DNA from: an uncultured Lachnospiraceae bacterium
Lineage (GTDB): Bacteria; Bacillota; Clostridia; Lachnospirales; Lachnospiraceae
DNA length: 64,000 nt
Reading direction: 5' to 3'
Assembly: GCA_902775555.1 (NCBI GenBank)
Contig: CACYMQ010000003.1
Coordinates: 83,851 to 147,850 of the forward strand
The position numbers and the translations under genes are program-made. The number at the start of each line of letters is the position of its first letter. Position 1 is the stretch's first letter. Below are positions 26,897 to 36,506 of this stretch, in pieces. Below the pieces are notes generated by a model. It worked only from the letters and a program-made list of their open reading frames with translations. It had not been told where the DNA came from and made no database searches.

Positions 26897-26943
26897 ATTG
26901 CACTTCCGTTTCTTTATATTATGATCTCAATGACATTTTGTTA

Positions 26944-26996
26944 ATCTGGCCTGTCATCCTGAGGGGAGCAGCGCGAGCCGAAGGTTCCGGATGACA
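26944..26996. repeat. palindromic repeat copy between kinase and regulator genes
   Basis: It includes gtcatcctgaggggagcagc and ends in ccggatgac. This is a diverged member of the window-wide repeat family, placed inside the two-component operon. Confidence 0.7.
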
Positions 26997-27015
26997 TTCC
27001 GGGGAGAGGCTCCGG

Positions 27016-29022
27016 TTATTCGGTGAACCCAGCAGACAGATCCTGTCCGCTCTTCGGCAGGATCACCGTGGCCACGGTTCCTTCACCCGGTGTACTCTCG
27101 ATCGTTACCGAACCACCGCAGAGATCCGCGATCCTTCTTCTGGTGTTCTCCATTCCCACGTGGGACCTGCCGTCACTCTGTGTCTCCTGTTTCTTTTGCG
27201 CTTCTTCCATGTCAAAGCCCACGCCGTCATCGGATATGATCACCCGGAAATCCTCCTCCGTTTCGCGGGTGGCGATGGTGACGGTTCCTCCGTCTTCCTT
27301 CATCCCCACACCATGCTTTACGGCATTTTCCACCAATGGCTGGATACTGAGCTGCGGGAGAAGGAAATCCTCTGTTTCTATATCATAAACGATATTCAGT
27401 GCGTCCTCAAAACGCATTTTTTCGATATAAAGATATTTTTTCAGTTGCTCCAGCTCCTGGGAGAAGGGAACCGGTTTTTTCTGCTTCAGGGAATCCATGT
27501 TCCCCCGCAGATATTTGGCAAATGTAATGGTGGCCTCCTTCGCTTTTTTGCCATCGAGGGTACACATCATGGCGATAGAGGACAGGGCATTGTACATAAA
27601 ATGCGGCTGGATCTGGCTTACCATCACGCCGACCTGGGCTTCGTACAGTTCCTTCTGCATTTTCTCATGACGCAGTGCCTCTTTGTGCTGTGTCCTGAGA
27701 TCCACGATGATCCGGAAGATCTGATACAGCATGGTAAAGGTCAGACCGAAGTAGTAAAAATGGATCTCCGTGAAGAAGAAAATGTTGTTCAGTCCGTCCA
27801 GCAGGATGGACAGGATCAGAGGCGTCCAGGCAACCAGGAGGTATCCGATCTTGTTCTCTTTTTTTCTTTCTATGATCAGCAGTATGCCCATGGCGACGGT
27901 TCCGATGAGAGTTGCGATGTTCAGGATAAAGGAGAAAGCATAGAGATCCATGACATGGGTTTTATGCAGGATCAGTCCTGTCGCCACCATCAGGAGAAAT
28001 ACGGTCGCGATGATATTTCCGATCATCCGGTGAACGTCCTGTTTCAGGTTGGCCTTCATATAGAACAGGAAAGCGCTGATCATAAGATATTGGATCAGGA
28101 CAACGATCAGCATGCATACGGTGGAATCCACGATCAGCAGATTCAGGTACCCGCCGACTCTCTGGCTGATCATAAAGAGACCCCAGAGAAAGCAGAGTGC
28201 ACCGAAGGTGAGATAACGATAATCTACCTTACCCAGGATGAATCCCGCGATGGGGAAGAGGAAGATGCCGAAGAAACATACCAGGACGAAGATCAGGACG
28301 ACAGGCAGGGCCTGGTAATAGAAGTCGGCGTAGAATGCATTTTCTCCGTTTATGGAGAGGGTTACGCAGTCTGAAAAAGTCGACAGCATATTGTCGTAGG
28401 GATTTTCCACCTCCAGGATCAGCTCCAGATCCTCAAGCTGCGGATATTGTTCGAAGTTCTGAATGTTCACTGATTCTGCATTGACCTTGGTTTCCAGGAT
28501 TTCCGCCGTAAGAATACCTCCGACATAATATCCGGGGGTGTCCGGCAGCCTCATTTCTTCGTTATTAAAATCGTGTATATATGATCTGCCGCTATCCGTC
28601 TCGTCGCTGTCTTCCTCTGCATATTCCGGAAAATGCCGTTTCATATCCTCGTACCACTCGAGGTTTTCCACACGATGCTCATGTGTATGGTCGATCAGCA
28701 GACTCCCGTCGGCCGTAGAAAGGGTGAACCATACATTTTTACCCCGGATACCCAGTTCTCTGTAGGTTATCAGGTTGAGGATCTCCGGTTTCCAGCGGAG
28801 GGTGATCCGGTGAAACTTTTCCTTGATGGGCGTGCCGGGTTTCAGCTCCTTCCATTCGCCTCCGTCCACAGAATAAGAACCGGACTGGAGTTTAGGCGTT
28901 GTGGAATATCCCGTCTCGCCGATGTAGTACCGAAGCCCGTTTACGGTCAGCCCGATCAGGATCAGGAACATCAGGAGGAAGCACACCGCTGTCCAGATTT
29001 TTCCGCCGATTACTTTCGTCAT
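27016..29022 (-). CDS. sensor histidine kinase, LytS/YesM-like, with membrane sensor region
   Basis: The 668-aa protein starts with a membrane helix (IWTAVCFLLMFLILIGLTVNGL), then a roughly 200-residue extracellular domain, then a group of about seven helices (7TMR-DISM-like) to about residue 440. The kinase core has the His motif QIQPHFMYNALSSIAMM and the ATP-binding segments LVENAVKHGVG and ISDDGVGFD with a late GGSVTIES. This is the His_kinase/HATPase_c pattern with the phospho-acceptor His in QPHF. GGAGA lies before the ATG at 29022. It probably senses an extracellular ligand and phosphorylates the regulator encoded next. Confidence 0.88.
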   Translation of the reverse strand: MTKVIGGKIWTAVCFLLMFLILIGLTVNGLRYYIGETGYSTTPKLQSGSYSVDGGEWKELKPGTPIKEKFHRITLRWKPEILNLITYRELGIRGKNVWFTLSTADGSLLIDHTHEHRVENLEWYEDMKRHFPEYAEEDSDETDSGRSYIHDFNNEEMRLPDTPGYYVGGILTAEILETKVNAESVNIQNFEQYPQLEDLELILEVENPYDNMLSTFSDCVTLSINGENAFYADFYYQALPVVLIFVLVCFFGIFLFPIAGFILGKVDYRYLTFGALCFLWGLFMISQRVGGYLNLLIVDSTVCMLIVVLIQYLMISAFLFYMKANLKQDVHRMIGNIIATVFLLMVATGLILHKTHVMDLYAFSFILNIATLIGTVAMGILLIIERKKENKIGYLLVAWTPLILSILLDGLNNIFFFTEIHFYYFGLTFTMLYQIFRIIVDLRTQHKEALRHEKMQKELYEAQVGVMVSQIQPHFMYNALSSIAMMCTLDGKKAKEATITFAKYLRGNMDSLKQKKPVPFSQELEQLKKYLYIEKMRFEDALNIVYDIETEDFLLPQLSIQPLVENAVKHGVGMKEDGGTVTIATRETEEDFRVIISDDGVGFDMEEAQKKQETQSDGRSHVGMENTRRRIADLCGGSVTIESTPGEGTVATVILPKSGQDLSAGFTE

Positions 29023-29095
29023 TTTCGTTTCTCCGTTCACTTAGACCAGAAGACACTAAATACACGTACAAGTATATCATACTCCTTCGGATTTT

Positions 29096-29178
29096 GGAAC
29101 GATTGGGGACGGTTCCGGGGTCGGGGTGGAACGATTGGGGACGGTTCTGGGCGTCCCAGAACCGTCCCCAATCGTCCC
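29096..29178. repeat. direct and inverted copies of a 20-base GGGGACGGTTC element
   Basis: ggaacgattggggacggttc occurs at 29096-29115 and 29128-29147, and its inverse is at 29159-29178. The second and third copies form a long perfect hairpin (29131-29174) with a CG loop. Elements of this type are dispersed in clostridial genomes. Confidence 0.85.
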
Positions 29179-29180
29179 GG

Positions 29181-29249
29181 ATGAATTCCTATCAAAACGA
29201 GTATATGAGTCAGTATTCCCGGGCGGAGTTTTTCCTGGATGACTTCTGA
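29181..29249 (+). pseudogene. relic of a response regulator C-terminus
   Basis: The 22-codon frame encodes MNSYQNEYMSQYSRAEFF plus LDDF. It aligns with the C-terminal end of the response regulator encoded at 26105-26896 (VNSYANEYMSQYSWAEFM plus FDDY): 16 of 22 residues are identical. It lies on the opposite strand on the other side of the kinase gene. No receiver domain precedes it, because the repeat hairpin starts right upstream. It looks like the tail of a lost paralogue. Confidence 0.6.
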
Positions 29250-29406
29250 TCTAAAAGAGGGTACGTGAATAGTTGCGTTTCTTAGTTTTTATCTTCTGTA
29301 AAGAAGTTGTAAGGGTCTATGGTTTATGATAGGCACATAAAGAACAAACAACAAAGCCAAACACACAAGGCGAAGAAAAATAACAATAGACATGGAGGAA
29401 AATAAA

Positions 29407-29916
29407 ATGAAAAATGCAGTATTAAACAACGAAATGAATCTTATGATCCCCGAAGGTTTCTCAGAGATCACCGCAGAAGAGGTACAGGAAATGACAACAT
29501 GCAAGGGACAGGCTCCCATGTGGAATATCATCAACAAAGAAGAGCATATGCTGATCACCGCCAGCTGGTTCAAGCGCGGCTGGATAGTATCTCATATGTA
29601 TAATGCCAAGGATATGGCAAAGGCCATTATGAACAGATATAAGTCCGGACTGAAGGTTGAATCACCGTATGCATGCACCTACAGCGATATCAGTGAGACA
29701 ACAATGGACGGCAATAAGGCATATACCTACTCCTGCACATACAGAGCGTTTACAAAGGAAGGCGAACTGGTGGACATGATCCGTGAGACTGTCGTTGTAA
29801 AGATCAAAGATGTATTCTACGTATTTCAGTCTGTATGCCGGGACGAACAGAAGGCAAAGGGCGTTGAATCCTTCCATGAGATTTATGATTCGGTACAGTT
29901 TGCAGTTGCTGCATAG
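29407..29916 (+). CDS. conserved-looking protein of unknown function, 169 aa
   Basis: I do not recognise the family. The protein is soluble by sequence, with no signal peptide. It begins MKNAVLNNEMNLMIPEGF, has a core of alternating hydrophobic strands (HMLITASWFKRGW, AYTYSCTYRAF, TVVVKIKDVFYVFQSVC) and ends HEIYDSVQFAVAA. The strands and the ending SFHEIYDSVQF are reminiscent of PsbP/DcrB-like folds, which is only a guess. GGAGGAAAA lies before the ATG at 29407; an upstream in-frame ATG at 29392 overlaps that site. A strong terminator follows. Codon use is biased, as in well-expressed genes. Confidence 0.75.
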   Translation: MKNAVLNNEMNLMIPEGFSEITAEEVQEMTTCKGQAPMWNIINKEEHMLITASWFKRGWIVSHMYNAKDMAKAIMNRYKSGLKVESPYACTYSDISETTMDGNKAYTYSCTYRAFTKEGELVDMIRETVVVKIKDVFYVFQSVCRDEQKAKGVESFHEIYDSVQFAVAA

Positions 29917-29929
29917 AATAAGGAATGCG

Positions 29930-29957
29930 AAAGGGACGGGAAACCGTCCTTTTTTGT
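29930..29957 (+). terminator. terminator after the 169-aa gene
   Basis: AAGGGACGG and CCGTCCTTTTTT pair around GAAA, with the T-run continuing. Confidence 0.92.
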
Positions 29958-30137
29958 TTTGCCCCACTTTTTACCCCATATTGTGTAACACGGAGCAGGA
30001 CGACAAAGGGCAGAGATAAACCACGAAACGTTGTATTTATGCGGGATTCCGGCATTTGTGTAGTATGTCAAAAAACTGTGATAAATAATGATAAACCATA
30101 GCCGATTGTACTAAATAAAAAACATGAGGCAAATCGG

Positions 30138-30166
30138 TTGAAATTCCTTATTTTATGCCATATAAT
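30138..30166 (+). promoter_or_regulatory. sigma-A promoter for pflB
   Basis: TTGAAA (30138-30143), a 17-base spacer and TATAAT (30161-30166) lie 70 bases before the pflB ATG. The upstream 170 bases are AT-rich and contain two GATAAACCA boxes (30017 and 30091) that might bind a regulator; no clear Rex site is seen. Confidence 0.75.
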
Positions 30167-30235
30167 GACCTCACAAAGCAACCAAAGTACCATAATACGG
30201 CGAAAGCCGAAAATTATAAGAAAAGGAGATAGGAT

Positions 30236-32458
30236 ATGTTACAGAACGAAGCTTGGAACACATTTGAAGGCCGTATCTGGAGAGAAGAGTGCGATGTACG
30301 TGACTTCATCCAGAACAAGCTGTGGGGAAGACTGCAGGAGCTGCAGAAGGCAGAGCGTGAGAACGGTGGCGTTCTTGAGGAGGATGCAGACGTTGTATCC
30401 GGCCTTACCGCTTATGGCCCCGGATATATCGATGAGAGCCTGAAGGACCTGGAGCAGGTAGTTGGTCTTCAGACAGACAAGCCGCTGAAGCGTGCATTTA
30501 TGCCCTACGGTGGTATCAAGATGGCAGAGGAAGCACTCTCCATGTACGGTTACACACCGAATCCGGAGTTCCACAAGATCTTTACAGAGTATCACAAGAC
30601 ACACAACCAGGCAGTATTTGATGCCTATACAGAGGAAATGCGTGCAGCACGTAAGACCCACATCGTAACCGGTCTTCCGGATACATACGGACGTGGACGT
30701 ATCGTCGGCGACTACAGAAGAGTTGCTCTTTACGGTATCGATCAGCTGATCGCATGGAAGGAAGAGGACAAGAAGAACACCGGTAACGGCGTTATGACAG
30801 ATGATGTGATCCGTCTTCGTGAGGAGATCGCTGAGCAGATTAAGGCTCTTAAGGGAATGAAGGCTATGGCAGCAAGCTATGGCTACGATATCTCCCAGCC
30901 GGCTAAGAATGCAAAGGAAGCTGTTCAGTGGCTGTACTTCGGATATCTGGCAGCTATCAAGACACAGAACGGTGCTGCAATGTCCGTAGGTCGTGTATCT
31001 ACATTCCTTGATATCTACATGGAGAGAGATATGAAGGCCGGTATCCTTACAGAGGAGCAGGCTCAGGAGCTCATCGATCATGTAGTTATGAAGTTCCGTA
31101 TGGTTAAGTTCGCTCGTATCGAGTCCTACAACCAGCTGTTCTCCGGTGATCCGGTTTGGGCAACACTTGAGGTTGGTGGTATCGGTGTAGACGGACGTCA
31201 CATGGTAACCAAGACAGACTACAGATTCCTGCATACTCTTGAGAACATGGGACCGTCTCCGGAGCCGAACCTTACAGTTCTTTACAGCTCCGCACTTCCG
31301 GAAACCTTCCGTCGTTACGCTGCTAAGATCTCCATCCTGACATCCTCTATCCAGTATGAGAATGATGATGTTATGAAGCCGATCTGGGGTGATGATTACT
31401 CCATCTGCTGCTGCGTATCCGCTACACAGACAGGTAAGGAGCTGCAGTTCTTCGGCGCTCGTGCAAACCTGGCTAAGGCTCTCCTGTATGCGATCAACGG
31501 TGGTAAGGATGAGAATCCGAAGTTCAATGATAAGGAGACCGGCAAGCCGCTTCAGGTAGCTCCGGCTTATGCACCGATCACCTCCGAGTATCTGGATTAT
31601 GATGAGGTTCTTGCAAAGTACAAGGTTATGCTGAATTGGCTGGCATCCATCTATGTAAACATCCTGAACCTGATCCACTATATGCATGACAAATATTACT
31701 ATGAGAGCGCTCTGATGGCTCTGATCGATTCCGATGCAAGACGTACATTTGCAACCGGTATCGCAGGTTTCTCACACGTTATCGACTCTCTGTCCGCTAT
31801 CAAGTATGCAAAGGTTAAGGTTGTTCGTGATCCTGAGACAGGCCTGGCAGTTGATTTCGAGACAGAAGGCGACTTCCCGAAGTATGGTAATGATGATGAC
31901 CGTGCTGATGAGATCGGTGTATGGCTTCTGAAGGAGTTCATCACAGACGTTAAGAAGAACCACACCTATCGTGGAGCTGAGCCGACAACCTCCATCCTGA
32001 CCATTACTTCTAACGTAGTATATGGTAAGTTCACAGGTAACCTTCCGGATGGACGTCGTGCTTGGACACCGTTCGCACCCGGTGCAAACCCGAGCTACGG
32101 TGCAGAGACAAGCGGACTGCTTGCTTCCCTGAACTCCGTATCCAAGATCCCGTACAAGTGGTCTCTGGATGGTATCTCCAATACCCAGTCCATGAACCCG
32201 AGTGCACTTGGTAACAATGATGAAGAGAAGGTTTCCAACCTGGTTGGTGCTATGGATGGTTACTTCGATCGCGGCGCTCACCACCTGAATGTAAATGTAT
32301 TCGGTCGTGAGAAGCTTGAGGACGCTATGGCTCATCCGGAGAAGCCGGAGTATGCAAACTTCACGATCCGTGTATCCGGATACGCTGTTAAGTTCATCTC
32401 CCTGACACCGGAGCAGCAGAGAGACGTTATCTCCAGAACCTTCCATGATAAGCTGTAA
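30236..32458 (+). CDS. pflB: formate C-acetyltransferase (pyruvate formate-lyase)
   Basis: This glycyl-radical enzyme splits pyruvate with CoA into acetyl-CoA and formate under anaerobic conditions. The 740-aa protein has the active-site cysteines in [10 protein letters not shown] (Cys391-393) and the glycyl-radical motif RVSGYAVKF (Gly715) near the C-terminus. It needs the activase encoded by pflA at 34803. A metalloprotease gene lies between them, and each has its own promoter. Codon use is strongly biased (abundant GTT, GCT, CGT), which fits a highly expressed enzyme. A strong terminator follows. Confidence 0.97.
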   Translation: MLQNEAWNTFEGRIWREECDVRDFIQNKLWGRLQELQKAERENGGVLEEDADVVSGLTAYGPGYIDESLKDLEQVVGLQTDKPLKRAFMPYGGIKMAEEALSMYGYTPNPEFHKIFTEYHKTHNQAVFDAYTEEMRAARKTHIVTGLPDTYGRGRIVGDYRRVALYGIDQLIAWKEEDKKNTGNGVMTDDVIRLREEIAEQIKALKGMKAMAASYGYDISQPAKNAKEAVQWLYFGYLAAIKTQNGAAMSVGRVSTFLDIYMERDMKAGILTEEQAQELIDHVVMKFRMVKFARIESYNQLFSGDPVWATLEVGGIGVDGRHMVTKTDYRFLHTLENMGPSPEPNLTVLYSSALPETFRRYAAKISILTSSIQYENDDVMKPIWGDDYSICCCVSATQTGKELQFFGARANLAKALLYAINGGKDENPKFNDKETGKPLQVAPAYAPITSEYLDYDEVLAKYKVMLNWLASIYVNILNLIHYMHDKYYYESALMALIDSDARRTFATGIAGFSHVIDSLSAIKYAKVKVVRDPETGLAVDFETEGDFPKYGNDDDRADEIGVWLLKEFITDVKKNHTYRGAEPTTSILTITSNVVYGKFTGNLPDGRRAWTPFAPGANPSYGAETSGLLASLNSVSKIPYKWSLDGISNTQSMNPSALGNNDEEKVSNLVGAMDGYFDRGAHHLNVNVFGREKLEDAMAHPEKPEYANFTIRVSGYAVKFISLTPEQQRDVISRTFHDKL

Positions 32459-32486
32459 ACCCGTTCACTGAGTTATACAGTAAAAC

Positions 32487-32543
32487 GGAGAGTCATGCCC
32501 GAGGCAAGCTTGCTTGCCGGAGAGCATGGCTCTCTGTTTTTCT
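32487..32543 (+). terminator. terminator after pflB
   Basis: GGAGAGTCATGC pairs with GCATGGCTCTC (one G-T pair). An inner GGCAAG/CTTGCC hairpin is enclosed, and TGTTTTTCT follows. Confidence 0.9.
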
Positions 32544-32605
32544 ATAGGTTCACGCCGTGACCCGACGAAGGAGAGGCGGCATTTTTCGCTCCGTTATATC
32601 CGGGG

Positions 32606-32634
32606 TTGTATTCACGGAAGTTGCAATCTATAAT
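32606..32634 (+). promoter_or_regulatory. promoter for the HEXXH lipoprotein gene
   Basis: TTGTAT, a 17-base spacer and TATAAT end 30 bases before the start codon at 32664. Confidence 0.65.
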
Positions 32635-32663
32635 TTAGAAAAAAAGCAGAGGAACCCTCAGAC

Positions 32664-34610
32664 ATGAAAAACCGAAAGCGGATACAACAAAAACAACATA
32701 AGAAAAACAGAGTCGGATCATGGCTCTTCCCTCTCCTTTTTATCCTGATCCTGGGCATGACAGCCTGCGGAAAGACTACGGAAGGTGACAGTGGAGCGGG
32801 GACGGCTGCAGAGGCTCCGGGAAGCGAAGGAACGGAAGGACATACCGGATCTGCAGAACAGGAGACGGAACCGGTTCTTTCCCCAAAGGTGGTTCCCATA
32901 GACCGGGAACGACGATTCTACGATCTTACGGCGCTTCTTCCGGATCCGGAAGGCATGTACCTTACGGATTATATCATGGAGGATAAGGAACAGGTCCTGC
33001 TCTTATATACGATGTCGGAAACCGGGGCGGGGGAAAGCACATACGCCTCCGTTTATCGTATGTCCCTTGCGGATGGTACGGTCAGTCCCGTGATGGAAAA
33101 AAGGGAGCTGAAGATGCGGGCTGCCGAGGGCTGGTATCACGAATGCGCATTTGTCCGGACAGATTCCATACAGTTCTTTGACCGGTTCGGGGCTGTGCTC
33201 TATGATCTGAAGAAGGATTCGGAACCGGTCCTTTTCTCGGATGAGAAGGATTATTACTGTCAGGAGTTTACCACAGCCGGAAATCTGTATTATCTGGATC
33301 TTCAAAATGTACTGTACCGTGTTCTCCCCGGTGAGAAGGGGAAGAAGGAGAAACTGTGGACGCTCCCGACGGGCTATACAAGTCTTGTTTTAAATGAGAT
33401 CGGTACGGACTACGTGGTATTTACGGCGGCCACGGCATGGAACAGCGGTATGGGCCAGATCTTCTTCCGGCTCTCGCTTCCGGATGGGAAACTGGAAGAG
33501 ACCTATACGGTTAACGCGGAAGATGGTGTGGAACTCCAGGCGGTGGGAGACGGATATGTGGTCCGGAATATCCTGGATGATTATAAACCGAGTGCGCTTC
33601 AGGTCCGGAGCGGGGGAAAAGAGTATTCCCTGGCGTACACGGGTCAAAATGATCTTATGAAGAAGCTGGCCTCAGGAGAGGCCTTCCTCGGTGCCGGGCA
33701 GTACAGGGCAAAAGACGGGTGGCTCCTCTTTGAGGCAAGATCGGACGGAGGGGATACGGACCAGCTGGTTTTGTGGAATTATGAATCCGCGGATCCGGTG
33801 GACTATACCGAACCGGCACATTCACCCTACCAGATGAAGGACGTGTCCGAGGAAGAGAACCGGAAGCTGAAGGAGGAGCTGGAGAAGGAGTTCGGGATCC
33901 TGATCTTCTACGGAGAGGATGCCTGGCTGGACTATGATACCTACATCGGAATTCCGGAGGAGAATCCCATCACGATATATGGGACGCTGATGAATCTTCG
34001 GGACTGCTATCAGATGTATCCGAAGGGCTTCTTCGAACAGTTAAGGACCGAAGAGTCCCCCCTCAGGATTAATATCGTACAGAGTATTAAGGGAAACGGA
34101 GATGATCAGACGGTAATGGAAGCAAATGGTCTTCTGGCAGCTGATGAAAAGGGGGATGCCCTGATCCTTGCCACTGTCGGATATGGGGCGGAGAAAAGTG
34201 TGATCTTTCATGAGACAACCCATGCAGTCTATAATAAACTGATGGAGGACGGCTTCCTTACGGAGTCTTCCCCTGAGTGGGATGCTCTGAATCCGCCGGG
34301 ATTTTCCTATAGCAACAGCTATAATGAGAGTGATCTCCCGGATTCCGATTACACTGCCGATGCCTGGCCGGATGGTCCGTATGATGAGGTGTATTTTGTG
34401 GGACCGTACAACAAGACCTTTGAGACGGAGGATATGGCCGACCTTTTTGCCTGCCTGATGGGATCGGAAGAAGCACCGGCGTACTACGTAAGCCCGCATA
34501 TTCAGGCAAAATGTGCATTTTTCTTTGATCTGATGCGGAAGGGCTTTGATACCAAGGGGTGGCCGGCCAAAACCTCGTGGGAGCAGGCGCTTGAGAAGGC
34601 CGGAAAATGA
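32664..34610 (+). CDS. secreted lipoprotein with HEXXH zinc-metallopeptidase motif
   Basis: The N-terminus is basic (MKNRKRIQQKQHKK), then a hydrophobic stretch and a lipobox ending LGMTAC, so the protein should be a membrane-anchored lipoprotein. Residues about 90-400 carry repeated strand-rich segments compatible with a beta-propeller-like fold. The C-terminal part has VIFHETTHAVYNK, an HEXXH zinc site (His516, Glu517, His520), with a later acidic helix ETEDMADLFACL that may supply the third ligand. The family is not named. It lies between pflB and pflA but is probably functionally unrelated to them, since both sides have promoters or terminators. The length is 648 aa. Confidence 0.75.
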   Translation: MKNRKRIQQKQHKKNRVGSWLFPLLFILILGMTACGKTTEGDSGAGTAAEAPGSEGTEGHTGSAEQETEPVLSPKVVPIDRERRFYDLTALLPDPEGMYLTDYIMEDKEQVLLLYTMSETGAGESTYASVYRMSLADGTVSPVMEKRELKMRAAEGWYHECAFVRTDSIQFFDRFGAVLYDLKKDSEPVLFSDEKDYYCQEFTTAGNLYYLDLQNVLYRVLPGEKGKKEKLWTLPTGYTSLVLNEIGTDYVVFTAATAWNSGMGQIFFRLSLPDGKLEETYTVNAEDGVELQAVGDGYVVRNILDDYKPSALQVRSGGKEYSLAYTGQNDLMKKLASGEAFLGAGQYRAKDGWLLFEARSDGGDTDQLVLWNYESADPVDYTEPAHSPYQMKDVSEEENRKLKEELEKEFGILIFYGEDAWLDYDTYIGIPEENPITIYGTLMNLRDCYQMYPKGFFEQLRTEESPLRINIVQSIKGNGDDQTVMEANGLLAADEKGDALILATVGYGAEKSVIFHETTHAVYNKLMEDGFLTESSPEWDALNPPGFSYSNSYNESDLPDSDYTADAWPDGPYDEVYFVGPYNKTFETEDMADLFACLMGSEEAPAYYVSPHIQAKCAFFFDLMRKGFDTKGWPAKTSWEQALEKAGK

Positions 34611-34729
34611 TGCGCAGATGGCGCCGAGAACGATGTTACGGATGGTGCCTCGCGGATGAAAGCACGGGAAACGACACAGGTAACGTTCGGATATTGAACG
34701 ATATACGGAGTATCCTGTACCGATTTCAC

Positions 34730-34759
34730 TTGTGCCGGAAAGCGGACCTGGTGTATAGT
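34730..34759 (+). promoter_or_regulatory. possible promoter for pflA
   Basis: TTGTGC (34730-34735) and TATAGT (34754-34759) are 18 bases apart, about 45 bases before the pflA start. Confidence 0.45.
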
Positions 34760-34802
34760 ATTGATAGATTTTTTGATCGTTTTATAAAAGGGAGAAAGTA
34801 TT

Positions 34803-35543
34803 ATGGAAGAAAAGATCACGGGATTGGTTCATCAGACGGAGAGCTTCGGTGCGGTAGACGGGCCGGGGATCCGGTTTATAGTATTCATGCAGGGCTGCAG
34901 ATATCGCTGCCGGTATTGCCACAACCCTGAGACCTGGGCACTGACCGGAGGAGAGGAGCGTACACCGGAGGACGTTCTGGAGCAGGCGCTCCGTTATAAA
35001 TCCTACTGGAGACAGAACGGCGGGATCACGGTAAGCGGAGGTGAAGCACTTCTGCAGATGGAATTTGTGACCCGGCTGTTTGAACTTGCAAAAGAGAAGG
35101 GAGTCAATACCTGCCTGGATACATCGGGCGGACCCTATACGACAGAGGAGCCTTTCTTCTCCAAATTCGAGAAGCTGGCAGCAGTGACCGACCTGTTCCT
35201 GCTGGATATCAAGCAGATCGATGAGGAGAAGCATAAGAGTCTGACCGGTTTTACCAATCAGAATGTATTGCAGATGGCTCAGTACCTGTCGGATCATGAC
35301 AGGCATATGTGGATCCGTCATGTCCTCGTGCCGGGGATCACCACGGATGAGGGAGATCTGCAGAAGCTGGCGGATTTTATTAAGACACTGAAGACCGTTG
35401 ACCGGGTTGAGGTACTTCCGTACCACAGTCTCGGAGTTCCTAAATATGAGAAAATGGGAATCAAATATACGCTGGATGGTGTAACGGCACCTTCCGACGA
35501 GCAGATCGCAAGGGCGAAGGAGATCCTCGGTATTACGGTATAA
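34803..35543 (+). CDS. pflA: pyruvate formate-lyase activating enzyme
   Basis: This radical SAM enzyme generates the glycyl radical on PflB. The 246-aa protein has the N-terminal QTESFGAVDGPGIRF segment, the CxxxCxxC cluster in GCRYRCRYCHNPETW, GGITVSGGEALLQ and the LDTSGG motif. Length and motifs match the PflA family. A GGGAGAAAG site lies just before the ATG. It follows the metalloprotease gene by about 190 bases with a likely promoter of its own. A membrane-protein gene follows 18 bases downstream. Confidence 0.95.
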   Translation: MEEKITGLVHQTESFGAVDGPGIRFIVFMQGCRYRCRYCHNPETWALTGGEERTPEDVLEQALRYKSYWRQNGGITVSGGEALLQMEFVTRLFELAKEKGVNTCLDTSGGPYTTEEPFFSKFEKLAAVTDLFLLDIKQIDEEKHKSLTGFTNQNVLQMAQYLSDHDRHMWIRHVLVPGITTDEGDLQKLADFIKTLKTVDRVEVLPYHSLGVPKYEKMGIKYTLDGVTAPSDEQIARAKEILGITV

Positions 35544-35561
35544 AGTCGGAAAGGACAGACT

Positions 35562-36425
35562 ATGTTTTCGCTGATCGTTCTGGTGGCAGTCTGGTACGCG
35601 CTGTGGGGCAAGAATAACCCAAATACATCCCGTGCCGTACAAGCACCTAAGAAAAAATCAAATATCGGAGGGATCATCGGATTTTTGATCGTGCTTTCCA
35701 TTCTCGGATTCACCGGAAGGTCCATCGCAATTCTGTTGCTGGCCTTTGGTCTTCCGGCACTGTTGATCGGAAAGGTCATCTCGGCGGCTACAAGGAATGC
35801 AAAACGGGAGGAGAGCCCGGAGTACAGGAGTATTCCGGAGAACTTCAAGCTGACACAGACGGTTTCAAAGAGACGTAAGATCGTAAGTAAGTTCAATAAG
35901 GAGTATGAACTGAATCTTACGGATGAGCAGATCGAAAGGATCGTGGATGCATCCTATTTCTCCTATAGCTGGGAACGGGAGATCTATGACATGTCCAAGA
36001 GTTATAATCATCCTGCGGAATGGTATCGTTCGGATACCATGTGGCTCAGGGCGTACCTGTCCGCATTTCCGATGATGAATATCACTTCGGACTTTGAAAT
36101 GCAGAGGCGTGTAGTGGAGGATGCGTTCCGACAGATCTTCCGGGAACTGCCGCCCGGACAGTTTATGACGATCGACAGCGCGATCGAGGAAACGAACAAG
36201 ACCTTCTTCACGCTCTTTGATGAAGCAACCTATATGATCGCCTTCCGTTATATGCAGACCAAGGGGATGCAGCTGGAATTCCCCAATGCGGTACATCATA
36301 TGGAGACGGAGGCAGAGCGGCTGATGCGTGAATATGATGAGAAGACGGGAGCCGGAGAGCCCTACGTAAGCGACAGCAGCGTGGGGAGTCCGGATCCGGA
36401 TGACGGAAGAAGACGTGGATTCTGA
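35562..36425 (+). CDS. membrane-anchored protein of unknown function, 287 aa
   Basis: I do not recognise the family. Two hydrophobic segments (LIVLVAVWYALW at the N-terminus and IGGIIGFLIVLSILGFTGRSIAILLLAFGLPALLIG split around residues 35-70) anchor it. Residues 80-260 are helical and charged, with the sequence KFNKEYELNLTDEQIERIVDASYFSY and several conserved-looking aromatics; this part should be cytoplasmic. The C-terminus is Pro/Asp/Gly-rich. It is 18 bases downstream of pflA and is likely cotranscribed with it, but nothing links the two functionally. The terminator stem overlaps the end of the coding sequence. Confidence 0.72.
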   Translation: MFSLIVLVAVWYALWGKNNPNTSRAVQAPKKKSNIGGIIGFLIVLSILGFTGRSIAILLLAFGLPALLIGKVISAATRNAKREESPEYRSIPENFKLTQTVSKRRKIVSKFNKEYELNLTDEQIERIVDASYFSYSWEREIYDMSKSYNHPAEWYRSDTMWLRAYLSAFPMMNITSDFEMQRRVVEDAFRQIFRELPPGQFMTIDSAIEETNKTFFTLFDEATYMIAFRYMQTKGMQLEFPNAVHHMETEAERLMREYDEKTGAGEPYVSDSSVGSPDPDDGRRRGF

Positions 36426-36454
36426 CGAAAGAAATCGTCAGAACCCGCGTTTTT
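36413..36454 (+). terminator. terminator overlapping the end of the 287-aa gene
   Basis: ACGTGGATTCTGACGA pairs with TCGTCAGAACCCGCGT (G-T pairs allowed) around AAGAAA, then TTTTGATT. Confidence 0.85.
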
Positions 36455-36506
36455 GATTGCGATATCGGATCATTCAGGAAGGAACGACGGTGAAAGCATC
36501 CCTGGA

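Noticed and set aside
27160-28374. Plus-strand 404-aa frame opposite the histidine kinase
   Set aside because: Antisense shadow; the kinase motifs on the minus strand are unambiguous.
30239-31687. Minus-strand 482-aa frame opposite pflB
   Set aside because: It arises from the biased codons of pflB; no promoter or ribosome site.
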